64,000 nucleotides of DNA from Pteria penguin (lineage: Eukaryota; Mollusca; Bivalvia; Pterioida; Pteriidae). Position 1 is the first letter of the stretch, and each line of letters begins with the position of its first letter. A program made the position numbers and the translations under genes. The notes beneath the pieces were generated by a model. The model searched no databases. It saw only the letters and a program-made list of their open reading frames with translations, and was not told the DNA's origin. Below, one piece after another: positions 13,001 through 22,689 of the stretch. The stretch lies in contig CM068588.1 of the NCBI GenBank assembly GCA_035048485.1, positions 28,228,769 to 28,292,768 of the forward strand. The letters run 5' to 3'.

Positions 13001-13571
13001 GGAGTTATGGCACTTGATCTTGGATTTTTATGCATAAATAGTAAATTCATCTTGTCTTTGCTGGTTAACTCAGCTCAGTGCAACTTCTTTGCTTTGCGCT
13101 GGGCTGAATTAACTAGCAGATATGGATTTCACCTAGGGATTTTATTATTTTTGTTTCCACTTGCTAAAGGCCAGGTAGCTAAAAATTTGTGGATACTGTG
13201 TGTTTCTGGTTACTTTTTCTGAAAAAGTTTCATTTCTTCTATGTTTTCTTTCTTAAAAGTACTTTGATATTAAAGAAACAATACATAGTTACCACTTGTA
13301 ACTTTTTTTGTTGCCTACTTTGAAACATGTATTTTATACAGGTCTTATGATAGGAAACACTGACACAAAGCACTATACCAAACTTACTCGTAACATGTAC
13401 AGATTCAGTCCAACAGTCATGTACCCTGAAGATATCAAACGCTTCCATGGTGACAATGAAAGGATATCTGTCAAGAATTATGAGCAGGCAATTAATTTCT
13501 ACTATCATCTAATCCTCAATTCTGATGCAGAGCAGTTACTACCTTATCATAAACACAGCGATGAATTGTGA
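1011..13571 (+). CDS. PM20D1: PM20D1-like M20 peptidase family gene, last five coding exons (5' end outside window)
   Basis: Five exons joined at GT/AG sites (1011-1072, 8864-8942, 10954-11025, 12417-12582, 13342-13571) give one continuous frame of about 202 codons ending in TGA at 13569-13571. The translation resembles the C-terminal half of PM20D1 and yeast CPS1-type M20 metallopeptidases. It contains SNLWLF near the start, then GGVKVNVLP and VNHRVHPAQTV typical of the M20 dimerisation domain, then EPLPISPS, then GNTDTKHYTKL with the TD..H motif whose His is a metal ligand in M20 enzymes, and finally a YRFSP...PEDIKRFHG.NE.ISV tail. Known PM20D1 is a secreted enzyme that condenses or hydrolyses N-fatty-acyl amino acids. 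Length suggests that the N-terminal catalytic half is encoded upstream of position 1. Introns are long (7.8, 2.0, 1.4 and 0.8 kb) and filled with repeats. The family call is firm; PM20D1 versus another M20 carboxypeptidase-S-like paralogue is less sure. Confidence 0.85.
1290..1620. repeat. Two-copy ~130-bp repeat with DR1-type motifs (intronic)
   Basis: Two diverged direct copies run about 1340-1470 and 1480-1610. Each carries TATTCCTTGT, then a CTTTGACTGTGACCTTTGACC-like string, then CATTTCAAAAAC. The first holds TGACCTTTGACCT at 1432-1444, the reverse complement of AGGTCAAAGGTCA; the second holds TGACCTTTGACCC at 1577-1589. Confidence 0.6.
2764..3450. repeat. Dispersed repeat with two ~225-bp tandem segments
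   Basis: It starts with TTTTAGCTCACCAGAACAG (about 2764) and contains the dispersed phrase series GACTTCTTCAGAACTGCTGA, TTTGATCAAACTTGGTATGG, TGGTTCCAGGG. Then two tandem segments (about 3001-3230 and 3231-3450) repeat CTTGACYRTGAC, AATAGATATWAAT, GCAAATTGTTTTTG, TGTCTGTTTG, GAGACTT and AATAAAGCCCTTTCAAATTA. These are decayed noncoding mobile-element remains in the long intron. Confidence 0.6.
3800..4070. repeat. Dispersed repeat fragment (intronic)
   Basis: Another degenerate copy of the dispersed phrase series: GGACTTCTTCTTCAAAACTG, GATGAAACTTAGATAGCATG, AAGTAATCAAGATTACC, and a tail GTGTCTTAAGAAGTGT also seen at 2018-2040. Confidence 0.5.
4072..7250. mobile_element. Dispersed element bounded by CCCACCTGAG ... 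CTCAGGTGAG
   Basis: The left edge TTTTAGCCCACCTGAGCC (4072) and right edge ACTCAGGTGAGTGATATAGG (about 7210) form a short inverted repeat (CACCTGAG/CTCAGGTG). The right edge is followed by GCCCACTTGGACCTCTTGTTT. Similar right edges recur at about 7408-7445 and 9912-9952, and left edges at about 2764 and 12810. No intact protein is encoded. One element spanning the whole interval is inferred; it may be a mosaic, and a small inverted-repeat element (5060-5224) is nested inside. Confidence 0.4.
5060..5224. mobile_element. 165-bp MITE-like inverted-repeat element
   Basis: The exact 15-bp inverted repeat GGGCAGGAAGACTTT (5060-5074) / AAAGTCTTCCTGCCC (5210-5224) bounds the unit. The centre holds a smaller near-palindrome around GGCCTTTGGGCCGGC (about 5120). 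Open frames on both strands here are by-products of the symmetry. No target-site duplication is certain. It is probably a nonautonomous DNA transposon. Confidence 0.55.
7260..8860. other. Intron sequence with element remnants
   Basis: This holds a second right-edge copy of the CTCAGGTGAG element (about 7408-7445), a short TCTG microsatellite (8538-8556) and a GGGGCATTTGTGTTTCACAC string (about 8607) that also ends repeats elsewhere (compare 15331). No exon is recognised. Confidence 0.4.
8864..8942 (+). CDS. PM20D1: PM20D1-like exon b
   Basis: The acceptor TTGTCTTAG ends at 8863 and the consensus donor GTAAGT starts at 8943. The first base completes the split Trp codon from exon a, followed by 26 codons (LFEQKRETNALMRTVTC then VTMIQGGVK) ending in phase 0. 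The NALMRT...GGVK pattern is characteristic of the family. Confidence 0.85.
9075..9300. repeat. Dispersed repeat fragment (intronic)
   Basis: Copy of the phrase series: AACTTTTCACATTTTCGACTTC, TTAGAACTGCTAGAAGGATTTG, GATGAAGTACTCAAGATCC, ATCTGTCAAGAGATGGATCC. It ends with a locally duplicated GGCT(C/T)AAGAGGGTACCC...TTTGACAAA segment. Open frames on both strands here are artefacts. Confidence 0.55.
9440..9952. repeat. Three-copy ~155-bp tandem repeat ending in an element edge
   Basis: Copies start near 9455, 9605 and 9765. Each has an AAGATGGCTGCCAAGAGCTC-like block, a GATTGGCTGACACATTTTT block, CTTTTCAGCAA...CAGAAT, and ...AAGTAAGC.CTCAAGGTC. The array ends in CTCAAGTGAGCAATATAGGC (9912 on), the right edge of the CTCAGGTGAG dispersed element. 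Noncoding. Confidence 0.6.
10954..11025 (+). CDS. PM20D1: PM20D1-like exon c
   Basis: The acceptor TTTTTTCATAG ends at 10953 and the donor GTAAGC starts at 11026. The exon has exactly 24 codons in phase 0, encoding VNVLPAEVTAKVNHRVHPAQ and then TVAE. VN.R.HP is a hallmark strand of the M20 dimerisation domain. Confidence 0.88.
11026..12416. other. Intron, no distinctive content
   Basis: Intron between exons c and d. AT-rich sequence with no recognisable repeat family or conserved coding pattern. Open frames at 11235-11504 and 11726-11987 lack coding character. Confidence 0.5.
12417..12582 (+). CDS. PM20D1: PM20D1-like exon d
   Basis: The acceptor TTTTTGAAG ends at 12416 and the donor GTGAGA starts at 12583. 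There are 55 codons plus one base. It encodes the remainder of the dimerisation domain and return to the catalytic domain, including EGMEPLPISPSGDDDFGYQT and IRQVWPSVAVCP. The last base starts a split Gly codon completed in the next exon. Confidence 0.88.
13342..13571 (+). CDS. PM20D1: PM20D1-like terminal exon e
   Basis: The acceptor TTTTATACAG ends at 13341. Two bases complete the Gly codon, then 75 codons and TGA. It encodes GNTDTKHYTKLTRNMYRFSP followed by PEDIKRFHGDNERISVKNYE and an acidic/His-rich C-terminus. The His in TDTKH corresponds to the conserved metal ligand near the C-terminus of M20 peptidases. No clear AATAAA lies close downstream, so the 3' UTR end is not defined. Confidence 0.9.
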
Positions 13572-13880
13572 TTGTATTTTTTTAGAGTGTTCATAGTTCA
13601 CAGCAGTTGATATAGCTAAGAAATTATTTTAGATTTCTAATTTTTTTGTAAAATATACAAAGGATTTGAATACACATATCAAGGAAGAGTAAACTATGAA
13701 ATCAGAAATCTAAAATAATATGGATTATTATGTAGTCAGTTAATTGATTGAGCAATGTACACATGACGAAAAAATGAAAGAATTGTATTGATCTGTTCCC
13801 AGTTTTTCCAGACATCATCACTTTTCATTTGACCCTATCTAATTTAGAAAGGAACATGACATAAGAGGATTTTCCATTGT
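13572..13880 (+). other. 3' UTR/flank with an inverted repeat
   Basis: Downstream of the stop codon, TTATTTTAGATTTCT (13624-13638) is exactly complementary to AGAAATCTAAAATAA (13704-13718), separated by 65 bp. Its membership of the mature 3' UTR is inferred from position only. Confidence 0.45.
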
Positions 13881-13929
13881 TATGCTTCTGCCAGGTATGG
13901 CAGTGGCATTAATTGTTTGCTTTGTCCAT

Positions 13930-15110
13930 CCTTCCATTCTTCTGTCACACATTGGTTTCTGGATGATAACTCAAGTACCTTTCAACATATTTAAACCAAA
14001 TTTGGATATATGCTTACTTATCGAGATGGGAAGAGCCCTATTGATTTTGGGGTCAAAATGTCAAAAGGTCAAGGTCAAAGTTGATGAAAATAGACTGTAA
14101 TTATTGGTTTCTGGATGATAACTCAAGTACCTTTCAACATATTCAAACCAAATTCGGATATTGCTTACTTATTAAAAGAGGAAGAACTCTATTGATTTTG
14201 GGGTCAAAAGGTCAAAGGTCAAGGTCACAGCTGATGAAAATAGACTAAAATTATTGGTTTCTGGATGATAACTCATATAGCTTTCAACATATTCAAACAA
14301 AATTTAGATTTATGCTTACTTATGAAAAGAGGAAGAAAGTTATTGATTTTGGGGTCAAAAGGTCAAAGGTCAAGGTCACAGGTGATGAAAATAGACTGTA
14401 GTTATTGGTTTTCGGATGATAATTTAAGTACCTTTCAACATATTTATGGATATATGCTTACTTATCAAGAGAGGAAGAACCCTATTGATTTCGGGGTCAA
14501 AAGGTCAAAGGTCAAGGTCACAGCTGATGAAAATAGACTAATTATTGGTTTCCAAATAATAACTCATAATAACTCAAGTACCTTTCATCATAATCAAACC
14601 AAATATGGATGTATGCTTACTTATCAAGAAACTAAGAACCATATTGATTTTAGGGTCATGTGTCAAAGCCACAAGTGATAAAAAGAGACTAATTATTGAT
14701 TTCCTAGGTGATAACTCAAGTACCTTATAGCATATTCAAACCACCTTTGGATATATACTTACTTATCGGGAGATGAATAACCATATTGATTTTGGGGTCA
14801 AAAGGGCAAAGGTTAAGGTCATAGCTGATGAAAATAGATCGTAATTATTGGTTTCAGAATGATGACTCAAGTACCTTTCATCATATTCAAACCAAATTTA
14901 TATATATCCTTACTTATCAAGAAATGAGGAACCCTATTGATTTTGGGGTCTAAAGGTCAAGCCACAACTGATAGAAATAGACTGTAATTATTGGTTTCCG
15001 GAGGATAACTCAAGTACCTTTCAGCATATTCAAACCAACTTTGGATGTATACTTATTTATTGGGAGAGGAATAACCATATTGATTTTGGGGTTAAAAGGG
15101 CAAAGGTCAA
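13930..15110. repeat. ~150-bp repeat array, about 8 copies, with AGGTCA direct repeats
   Basis: Copies begin near 13940, 14101, 14253, 14400, 14541, 14690, 14840 and 14990. Each runs GGTTTCTGGATGATAACTC, AAGTACCTTTCAACATATTC, CTTACTTAT, TATTGATTTTGGGGTCAAAA, then GGTCA iterations, then GATGAAAATAGACT. Three copies hold the exact string AGGTCA-A-AGGTCA-AGGTCA (14209-14227, 14360-14378, 14502-14520). Open frames at 13882-14100 and 14265-14678 follow the repeat and are not credible proteins. Confidence 0.8.
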
Positions 15111-15360
15111 TAGATCGGAGGCATATTGTTTTTTACCTGTCTGTTTATTTGTTCGTCTGTTTGTTGTCAAGTTTTGAACCATGAGAGACAGAGACTTCAT
15201 ATTTGGAATGCATATTCCACTGATGAAAGCCCTTTTAAATTACACCAAGGTCATTGACCTTGTGACCTTGACTGTGAACCTTTGACCTACATTTCAAAAT
15301 TTGCCTTATTTGGACCTTGTTGCCAACAGGGGCATTCATGTTTCACAAACGCATCTTGTT
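15110..15360. repeat. Dispersed repeat, same family as 3001-3450
   Basis: Shares ATAGATCGGAGGCATATTG, CCTGTCTGTTT, GAGAGACAGAGACTTCATAT, TTGACCTTGTGACCTTGACT and CATTTCAAAA. It ends in GGGGCATTCATGTTTCACAA. It directly abuts the ~150-bp array. Confidence 0.55.
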
Positions 15361-18300
15361 CCTTTTGAATGAAGTTCATATCATATATAAGGAAAGGTAA
15401 GGTGCAATACCTTCCTTGTGATATATAATATGATGGAAATGTTTGGATTTTGGCTTTATAGTGGTGAGACACAATTGTGGGTAAAAACACCTCATGTAAA
15501 ATCAAACTTAAGTGAAAAAGTTTATCTGTCTTATCTACATTTTGAATAATGAACTTATTTGTATTATCTTTGTAAGGAGTGTTTTTCCTAAAATATGGAA
15601 AGCTATGAATGAATGGTGTACTTTAAGTGAAATCAACTTTTACCTCATGGCAGTGATTGTGATCTTTGGTTTACATTTCATTAACATTTGCTGTCCTCTT
15701 GTAGAATCAGTGTTAACCAGACACATCTTGTTTGAATGAGTATTTATTTGAGAATATGATGAGCCATAAGAGATTACCATATTTATGATTTATGTAATTT
15801 TATGATGATATTATCATTAATTTATTACACAGAACATAATTATGATTGTAGTGTCTTTCCCATAGATTTATGTTTTATAGAGATGCCAGTAGGTCATCAT
15901 TTTGGTGAAAATAGTGCTTGTAGATGTAGAACTTTGTCATCATATTTTGTGATATGTTATGGTGCAATATGATATTATCATTATTATTATATAATATCTT
16001 AGGATGGAGTATGAAATATTGTAAGTGATACATCTTATCATTACTGTGATATATGAATATATTGTATAAGCAGAATGATATCAAGATGTTAATCCAGGCA
16101 AAGGAAGAGATACAATATGATGTGTGCTGAACATTGTCTGTTTATTCTACCATAAGCTACTGCCAGATCCTACGCTCATACATGTGTTTTGACTGTAGCT
16201 CATTTGAATGTAGTTCACCATCAACAAGGCTTTCAAATTGGCAAAAGAGGAAATAAACTGAAATATTAAAAAAAGTTTACTAAAAACAAGAAAAATGACT
16301 AGGATTCACTAGACCATCATTAGGTCTAAATAATGGCAATTACTTTCATCTACTTTCAAAGTATGCACAACTGTAGTCTAGTAGGATCAACTATGTCCTG
16401 ACTATGATCACAGTAGGGTCTTGCCATCCAAGCTCACTGCAGAGATATTTTGAAAATGAATTGTTTTTTGGGGGGTTTTTTTTGGCTTATGCTTAAATAA
16501 GGTATACTACAGCTTTCCCTTACTATGGTCAACAACATGCATGATTATAAGATGTTATAGCAGTTATTGACACAAAGCACATTTTTATACACACACAATA
16601 CCTCCAATGGAATGAGAAAGTATTAGGTTTGTTATGTTTTAAGATAGAAATTCTTGTAATTACTTTTTTCATCCAGTGTTGAGAATTTTCATTCTAACAT
16701 CTTAAGCTTATATTGTTGGTTGAATGATACTCTTTTAAGCTGCTATAGATACTTTTAAGCAAATGTTATTTAATTCTCTCTCTCTCTGTCATGTTTTGCC
16801 TCATCAGCATTCAGTTTAAATATTTAAGAGAGTATTTAGCCCTTTGTGCTGGAATAAAAACAATGTTAATTTAATTGAATGACCAGTGTTACCTTTGCTA
16901 TCAGGTTTGACACCTCACAGGGTGTTTTAACATTTCACACTTTCAACTTTCATAGAATCATTTTTGAAATTTCAAGCAAATTTAACACAATATATCCTTT
17001 GGTGAAGTAAATGTAAGTTTGTTCAAATAAAGATGAAATTCTCAATTCAGAAAAAACATACCAAAAGGAGGGATAATGTAACAGGCAGGGAAAACATTTA
17101 GTCAGAAAGGGACTTGAACTCAGTACCTTCTGACTACCATCCTCTCTTTATTGAACTTACTGAACTTACAACCCAGACCATCCACACTCCCCCTCCACCA
17201 GAAGTTTTCATTCTTGAACCAACAACATAAAGTTTGTATACCACATCCAGCTTGAGGGAGCTAGGCATGGCAAAAGATAGAGAAAATGCCACAAAAGTTT
17301 CATATTTGTTATGCATTGTTGTAAATATGACAGGTTATATTATCAAGGTAAAGCCCTGTTTCTAAATGTAGTTGCGACCTTGGGATGAAAGTTGTTATTT
17401 AACATAATATAGCCTTACTAAAAAAATTTCAAAACTCTTCTCAGGAACCACTTGTTAAAATAACTTTGTATTTGGCATGCACAGTGCATTCTTATGATAC
17501 ATGCTTGTGACATACAGTGATGTAAATGATATTTTGATTGATCTCCCACTTGTCATTTTGTCTGTGATATCTAGTCATTTGTCAGACTTACTCTGTTGAT
17601 ACTCATTAATATACTTAAACTGTTTTGTGCAGTTAGTCTTAGTAAAACCAGTGCATCTGACTAGAACTACAATAGTGATCATTCCCCATGTGATTTCTGT
17701 CACCCTTTTGTGAAAACTTTTTTACAAATTAAACTGCTACAGAGTCGTTGAAAAGATTTTGATGAAACTTTATTGAAATGAAGCACTAATGGTCCTTTAC
17801 AGGTGTTGTTGCTTTTGTCAGCAAGGTGTGAATCCTAGTACAAAATAGAAAACAAAACTTATTAACACCTACTAGGATGTGTAGAGAAGAGAATTTCTGT
17901 TTGGTTCCAATTTTTTGTTTGCATATTTTTGTTTTCGATTTCTTTGATTTTCTCAGAATAGATAGCTTAAAGTTTTTAGTTATGTTCCTTTTTGTCTGAT
18001 TTTATGGAAGAAATTCGAGTTAAAAGTATTTTTAAAAAATTTGTGTTTTTTTTTCTCAATTTGTTTGATTTGGTTGTTTGTTTTTTGGGTTTTGTTTTTT
18101 TTTTTTTTAATTGGCAGTTTTTGATTTGGTTTTTTTTTTATTGTTTTTTTAATTTGTTTTGTATGAATAATTTTTAATCCTTCAAAACATTAACTCATTA
18201 ATTTTTAAGCAGTAATAAATACCCTGTGATAAATTAAATCAGTATCCAGTTTATCGGATAAAAGAGTATGTCCAAATAATACTTGTATAGAATGTACTCT

Positions 18301-18390
18301 GTCGTATTATCTAATAATATTTTAGTAAATGAGTTTTGTAACCTAACAAATCTATTGTTCCGAACTTTGGCATATTTTCTGCCCCACTTG
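15361..18390. other. Intergenic sequence
   Basis: No gene recognised. It contains a further dispersed-repeat fragment (about 17700-17900; GATGAAACTTTATTGAAATG, GTCCTTTACAGGTGTTGTTG), a TC microsatellite (about 16777-16788) and a very T-rich stretch (18040-18170) that yields a spurious Phe-rich open frame. Confidence 0.45.
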
Positions 18391-18396
18391 AGAAAA

Positions 18397-18572
18397 AGGT
18401 TGGTTGGTTGGTTGATTGGTGTTTTACGTCGCTTTCAACAATATTTCAGTTATATCGCGACATGGAAGCAGGAGGTTACCAACCTCTTAAACATAGTGGC
18501 GCAACCCGGGAATCGAACCCGGATCGTCGGCGCCGCAAGCCAAGCACTTAACCACTACACCACGCCTGCTCC
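18397..18572 (-). mobile_element. tRNA-derived SINE
   Basis: Read on the minus strand, the 5' head carries RNA polymerase III-type boxes: TGGTTAAGTGCTTGG (A box-like) and GGGTTCGATTCCCGGG (B box). A central body follows with ATATAACTGAAATATTGTTG and AAAGCGACGTAAAACACC. It ends in a CAAT/CAAC tail (plus strand GGTTGGTTGGTTGATTGG at 18400-18418). This is the layout of tRNA-derived SINEs common in molluscs. The open frame over it on the plus strand is not a gene. Confidence 0.8.
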
Positions 18573-18723
18573 TTGAGAAAATGGAATATTGTGTATAAAA
18601 GCATTCCTGAATCAAAACAATCAATCAGTAATCATGAGCTTGCATAATTTTCACATTTTTTATATGTAATTATACACACATGATTTATCATTTAAGTTGT
18701 TTAATATTTTGCATACTTTTAGG

Positions 18724-18751
18724 AGAGACATAGACCATAGTCTATGTCTCT
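18724..18751. repeat. 12-bp perfect inverted repeat
   Basis: AGAGACATAGAC (18724-18735) and GTCTATGTCTCT (18740-18751) are separated by CATA, forming a strong hairpin. Function unknown; it could be a terminus of a small element. Confidence 0.6.
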
Positions 18752-18759
18752 GCTTTTAG

Positions 18760-20150
18760 GGTTTTAGAATTCTGGTTTATATTAACATAATTAATTTTTT
18801 TGATAATAGAATAAAGGATTTATAAAGTGTTGCCTCCATTTGATTTGGTAAAACTAGAATTGTTAAACACCGACCATTCACAGCATTAATGGGATTGGGG
18901 TATCCAGATTTGTATGTAGGCCAGAGTTTGATATTGATGGACTGATCTGGTGCTTACAGTTAGCAGTGATAAAGCTCACCAGATAGGAGGCTGTTATGTG
19001 AATGGTCCAAACCTAGGTTTGCTAACCATATCAAGACATATATATGTAGTAACTGGTCTTTGAGATGGATTTATTTAAACAGGTGCTATATATTAAGTAA
19101 ACTTAAGCATTCTAAAGATTCCACTCTGAATCGGCTGATTTTAGTATATGTGCAAAACATAAGCACACCAAGGACTTATAAGTCCTTAAGCACACTAAAG
19201 CTGTATGAGGGAGTCCTTCAAGATATTAATGAAATAGACAAAATAAAATCGGTGAAATGTGAGGTCCAGGTCGTAAAATACTGGTTCGGTTTAAATTCAC
19301 ACCACGAGGTACCTTTGTATGAAATGGTACGAAAATATTCTCTTCAGATTTCTCTCAAATGAGCTGCCAAAATCCCAAATTGAGACGGCAGGAAGACGTG
19401 ACTACCACCATTCGCCCAGGCCATGGAGAAGGGAAAATACAGAAGCAGGGGAAATATTCAGATGTTGAAAATGTCAGCGTTATCTTGTATTCAGGTTGAA
19501 ATATATTTACAATTCGTAATTAATAATGTAACTATATGTTTCTTTAGATATTGAAGATAATAAAGGGAAAAGACACCAGGTTCTATTCTACATTCTAGTC
19601 GACGAAGCTGTAGCTGCAACAAGTTAGAGTTATCTTTCTTGCATTCTATTCCGTAATCGTGGATTCTTGTCATTCAACTGTACGTTGTGTACCACAGACA
19701 GCTTCTACATTTATAAAAACTTCATCACACACAATGTTTAATGATGAAACGAATGTATTACGCACAGCTACAATGTACTGCTATAACGACTTTATCATAC
19801 GCAAAAACGACGATATAACAAGTGTACGCAACAAGTACTGATGAGACTGCGGTCATACGCAATAACGCTGTGGCGGATTCAGAGGAGGCGGGAGATGCTC
19901 CTCCCCCCTCCCCCCCCCCCGGGGGAAAACCCTAGAGAAACAAAGACAGTCATTTTGTAATTGATTACGGACGGACTAGTTTGAATCCGATACGCGATTT
20001 CTCCGGGTCATTTTGGCTAGATTTAGGGCTTCAGCCCCAACCTCTTCCCTTTATTCACTTAAAAGTATTCATGGCATGTGGAAAATCCTTTTTACTAAAA
20101 TCTCCATATATATATTTCTCTGTACTGCCTAAATAACTATTATACACAAT
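18760..20150. other. Intergenic; fringe of the 31-bp satellite
   Basis: No recognisable gene; an open frame at 19060-19362 is unidentified. From about 19770 isolated, decayed satellite phrases appear (GCTATAACGACTTTATCATAC, ACGATATAACAAG, GGTCATACGCAATAACG). A C/G-rich tract with a long poly-C run lies at about 19890-19925. Confidence 0.5.
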
Positions 20151-22410
20151 TGAGACTGATATAAGGAGTATTATATAGAGTGACTACTGATATAACGACT
20201 ATCATACAGAGTGACTACTGATATAACGACTATCATACAGAGTGGCTACTGATATAACGACTATCATACAGAGTAGCTACTGATATAACGACTATCATAC
20301 AGAGTGGCTACTGATATAACGACTATCATACGGAGTAGCTACTGATATAACGACTATCATACAGAGTGGCTACTGATATAGCGACTATCATACAGAGTAG
20401 CTACTGATATAACGACTATCATACAGAGTAACTACTGATATAACGACTATCATACAGAGTGGCTACTGATATAACGACTATCATACAGAGTAGCTACTGA
20501 TATAACGACTATCATACAGAGTGGCTACTGATATAACGACTATCATACGGAGTAGCTACTGATATAACGACTATCATACAGAGTGGCTACTGATATAGCG
20601 ACTATCATACAGAGTGACTCCTGATATAACGACTACCATACGGAGTGGCTACTGATATAGCGACTCTCATACAGAGTAGCTACTGATATAACGACTATCA
20701 TACAGAGTGGCTACTGATATAGCGACTCTCATACAGAGTAGCTACTGATATAGCGACTATCATACAGAGTAACTACTGATATAACGACTATCATACAGAG
20801 TGGCTACTGATATAACGACTATCATACAGAGTGGCTACTGATATAACGACTATCATACAGAGTTACTACTGATATAACGACTATCATACAGAGTGACTAC
20901 TGATATAACGACTATCATACAGAGTAACTACTGATATAACGACTATCATACAGAGTAACTACTGATATAACGACTATCATACAGAGTGACAACTGATATA
21001 ACGACTATCATACAGAGTGACTACTGATATAACGACTATCATACAGAGTAGCTACTGATATAGCGACTATCATATAAAGTAGCTACTGATATAACGACTA
21101 TCATACAGAGTGGCTACTGATATAACGACTATCATACAGAGTAACTACTGATATAACGACTATCATACAGAGTGGCTACTGATATAACGACTATCATACA
21201 GAGTAGCTACTGATATAACGACTATCATACAGAGTAGCTACTGATATAACGACTATCATACAGAGTAGCTACTGAAATAACGACTATCATACAGGGTGGC
21301 TACTGATATAACGACTTTCCTACAAAGTGACTACTGATATAGCGACTATCATACAGAATAGCTACTGATATAACGACTATCATACAGAGTGGCTACTGAT
21401 ATAGCGACTCTCATACAGAGTAGCTACTGATATAGCGACTATCATACAGAATAACTACTGATATAACGACTATCATACAGAGTGGCTACTGATATAACGA
21501 CTATCATACAGAGTAGCTACTAATATAACGACTATCATACAGAGTAGCTACTGATATAACGACTATCATACAGAGTAACTACTGATATAGAGTAACTACT
21601 GATATAACGACTATCATACAGAGTGACTACTGATATAACGACTATCATACAGAGTGGCTACTGATATAGCGACTATCATACAGAGTAGCTACTGATATAG
21701 CGACTATCATACAGAGTTACTACTGATATAACGACTATCCTACAGAGTGACTACTGATATAGCGACTATCATACAGAATAGCTACTGATATAACGACTAT
21801 CATACAGAGTAGCTACTGATATAACGACTATCATATACAGAGTGGCTACTGATATAGCGACTCTCATACAGAGTAGCTACTGATATAGCGACTATCATAC
21901 AGAGTGACTACTGATATAACGACTATCATACAGAGTGGCTACTGATATAACGACTATCATACAGAGTGGCTACTGATATAACGATAATCATACAGAGTAG
22001 CTACTAATATAACGACTATCATACAGAGTAGCTACTGATATAACGACTATCATACAGAGTTACTACTGATATAACGACTATCATACAGAGTAGCTACTGA
22101 TATAGCGACTATCGTATAAAGTAGCTACTGATATAACGACTATCATACAGAGTTACTACTGATATAACGACTATCATACAGAGTAGCTACTGATATAGCG
22201 ACTATCGTATAAAGTAGCTACTGATATAACGACTATCATACAGAGTTACTACTGATATAACGACTATCATACAGAGTGACTACTGATATAACGACTATCA
22301 TACAGAGTGGCTACTGATATAACGACTATCACACAGAGTGGCTACTGATATAACGACTAACATACCGAGTGGCTACTGATATAACGACTATCATTCCGAG
22401 TGGCTATTGA
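20151..22410. repeat. 31-bp satellite array, ~73 monomers
   Basis: The monomer is GAGTGGCTACTGATATAACG followed by ACTATCATACA, period exactly 31 bp. The commonest variable site is the dinucleotide in GTNNC (GTGGC, GTAGC, GTGAC, GTAAC, GTTAC), plus ATAACG/ATAGCG and CTATC/CTCTC variants. One partial monomer of 17 bp interrupts the phase near 21585. Higher-order duplication is visible. Confidence 0.97.
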
Positions 22411-22680
22411 GTTGGTTGAGTTTTATTCTACGTCATCCATGATTTATTCAAGTATATGGTGATGGCATCTGCCTCATATATGGCATAGAAATTTATACCT
22501 TTGCAACAGACCCACCCGAAGCAGCGAGGAATCTTTTACGTACCACGTCCACCGTGACACGGGACCTCGGTTTTCACAGTCTTATCCAAAAGACAGGACA
22601 CCGTTGTGATGAACCCTGGACCTTCCGGTTGTGTGGCGATCACCTGATCCACTGAGATACACAACCTCAATACCATACAC
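22400..22680 (-). mobile_element. Degenerate SINE-like repeat
   Basis: On the minus strand it begins GGTTGTGTATCTCAGTGGAT, continues CAGGTGATCGCCACACAACC and GGTCCAGGGTTCATCAC (resembling degenerate A and B boxes), and ends in a GGTGGACGTGG...AAAGATTCCTCGCTGC body and a TTGAGTTTTATTCTACGTC-type edge on the plus strand. Structure suggests an old tRNA-derived element inserted at the satellite's edge. Confidence 0.45.
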
Positions 22681-22689
22681 AACAGCAAC

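Noticed and set aside
13930..15110. Hammerhead-ribozyme-type repeat (CTGATGA core in a ~150-bp array)
   Set aside because: CTGATGAAAATAG lacks the paired stem and the CGAAA partner expected of a hammerhead; the array is also too diverged.
18283..18576. 97-codon plus-strand frame
   Set aside because: It overlies a minus-strand tRNA-derived SINE.
20151..22410. CRISPR-like regular repeats, or a T7-promoter-like string in each 31-bp monomer
   Set aside because: There are no unique spacers between repeats, the genome is eukaryotic, and TATAACGACTATCATA matches the T7 consensus only loosely.
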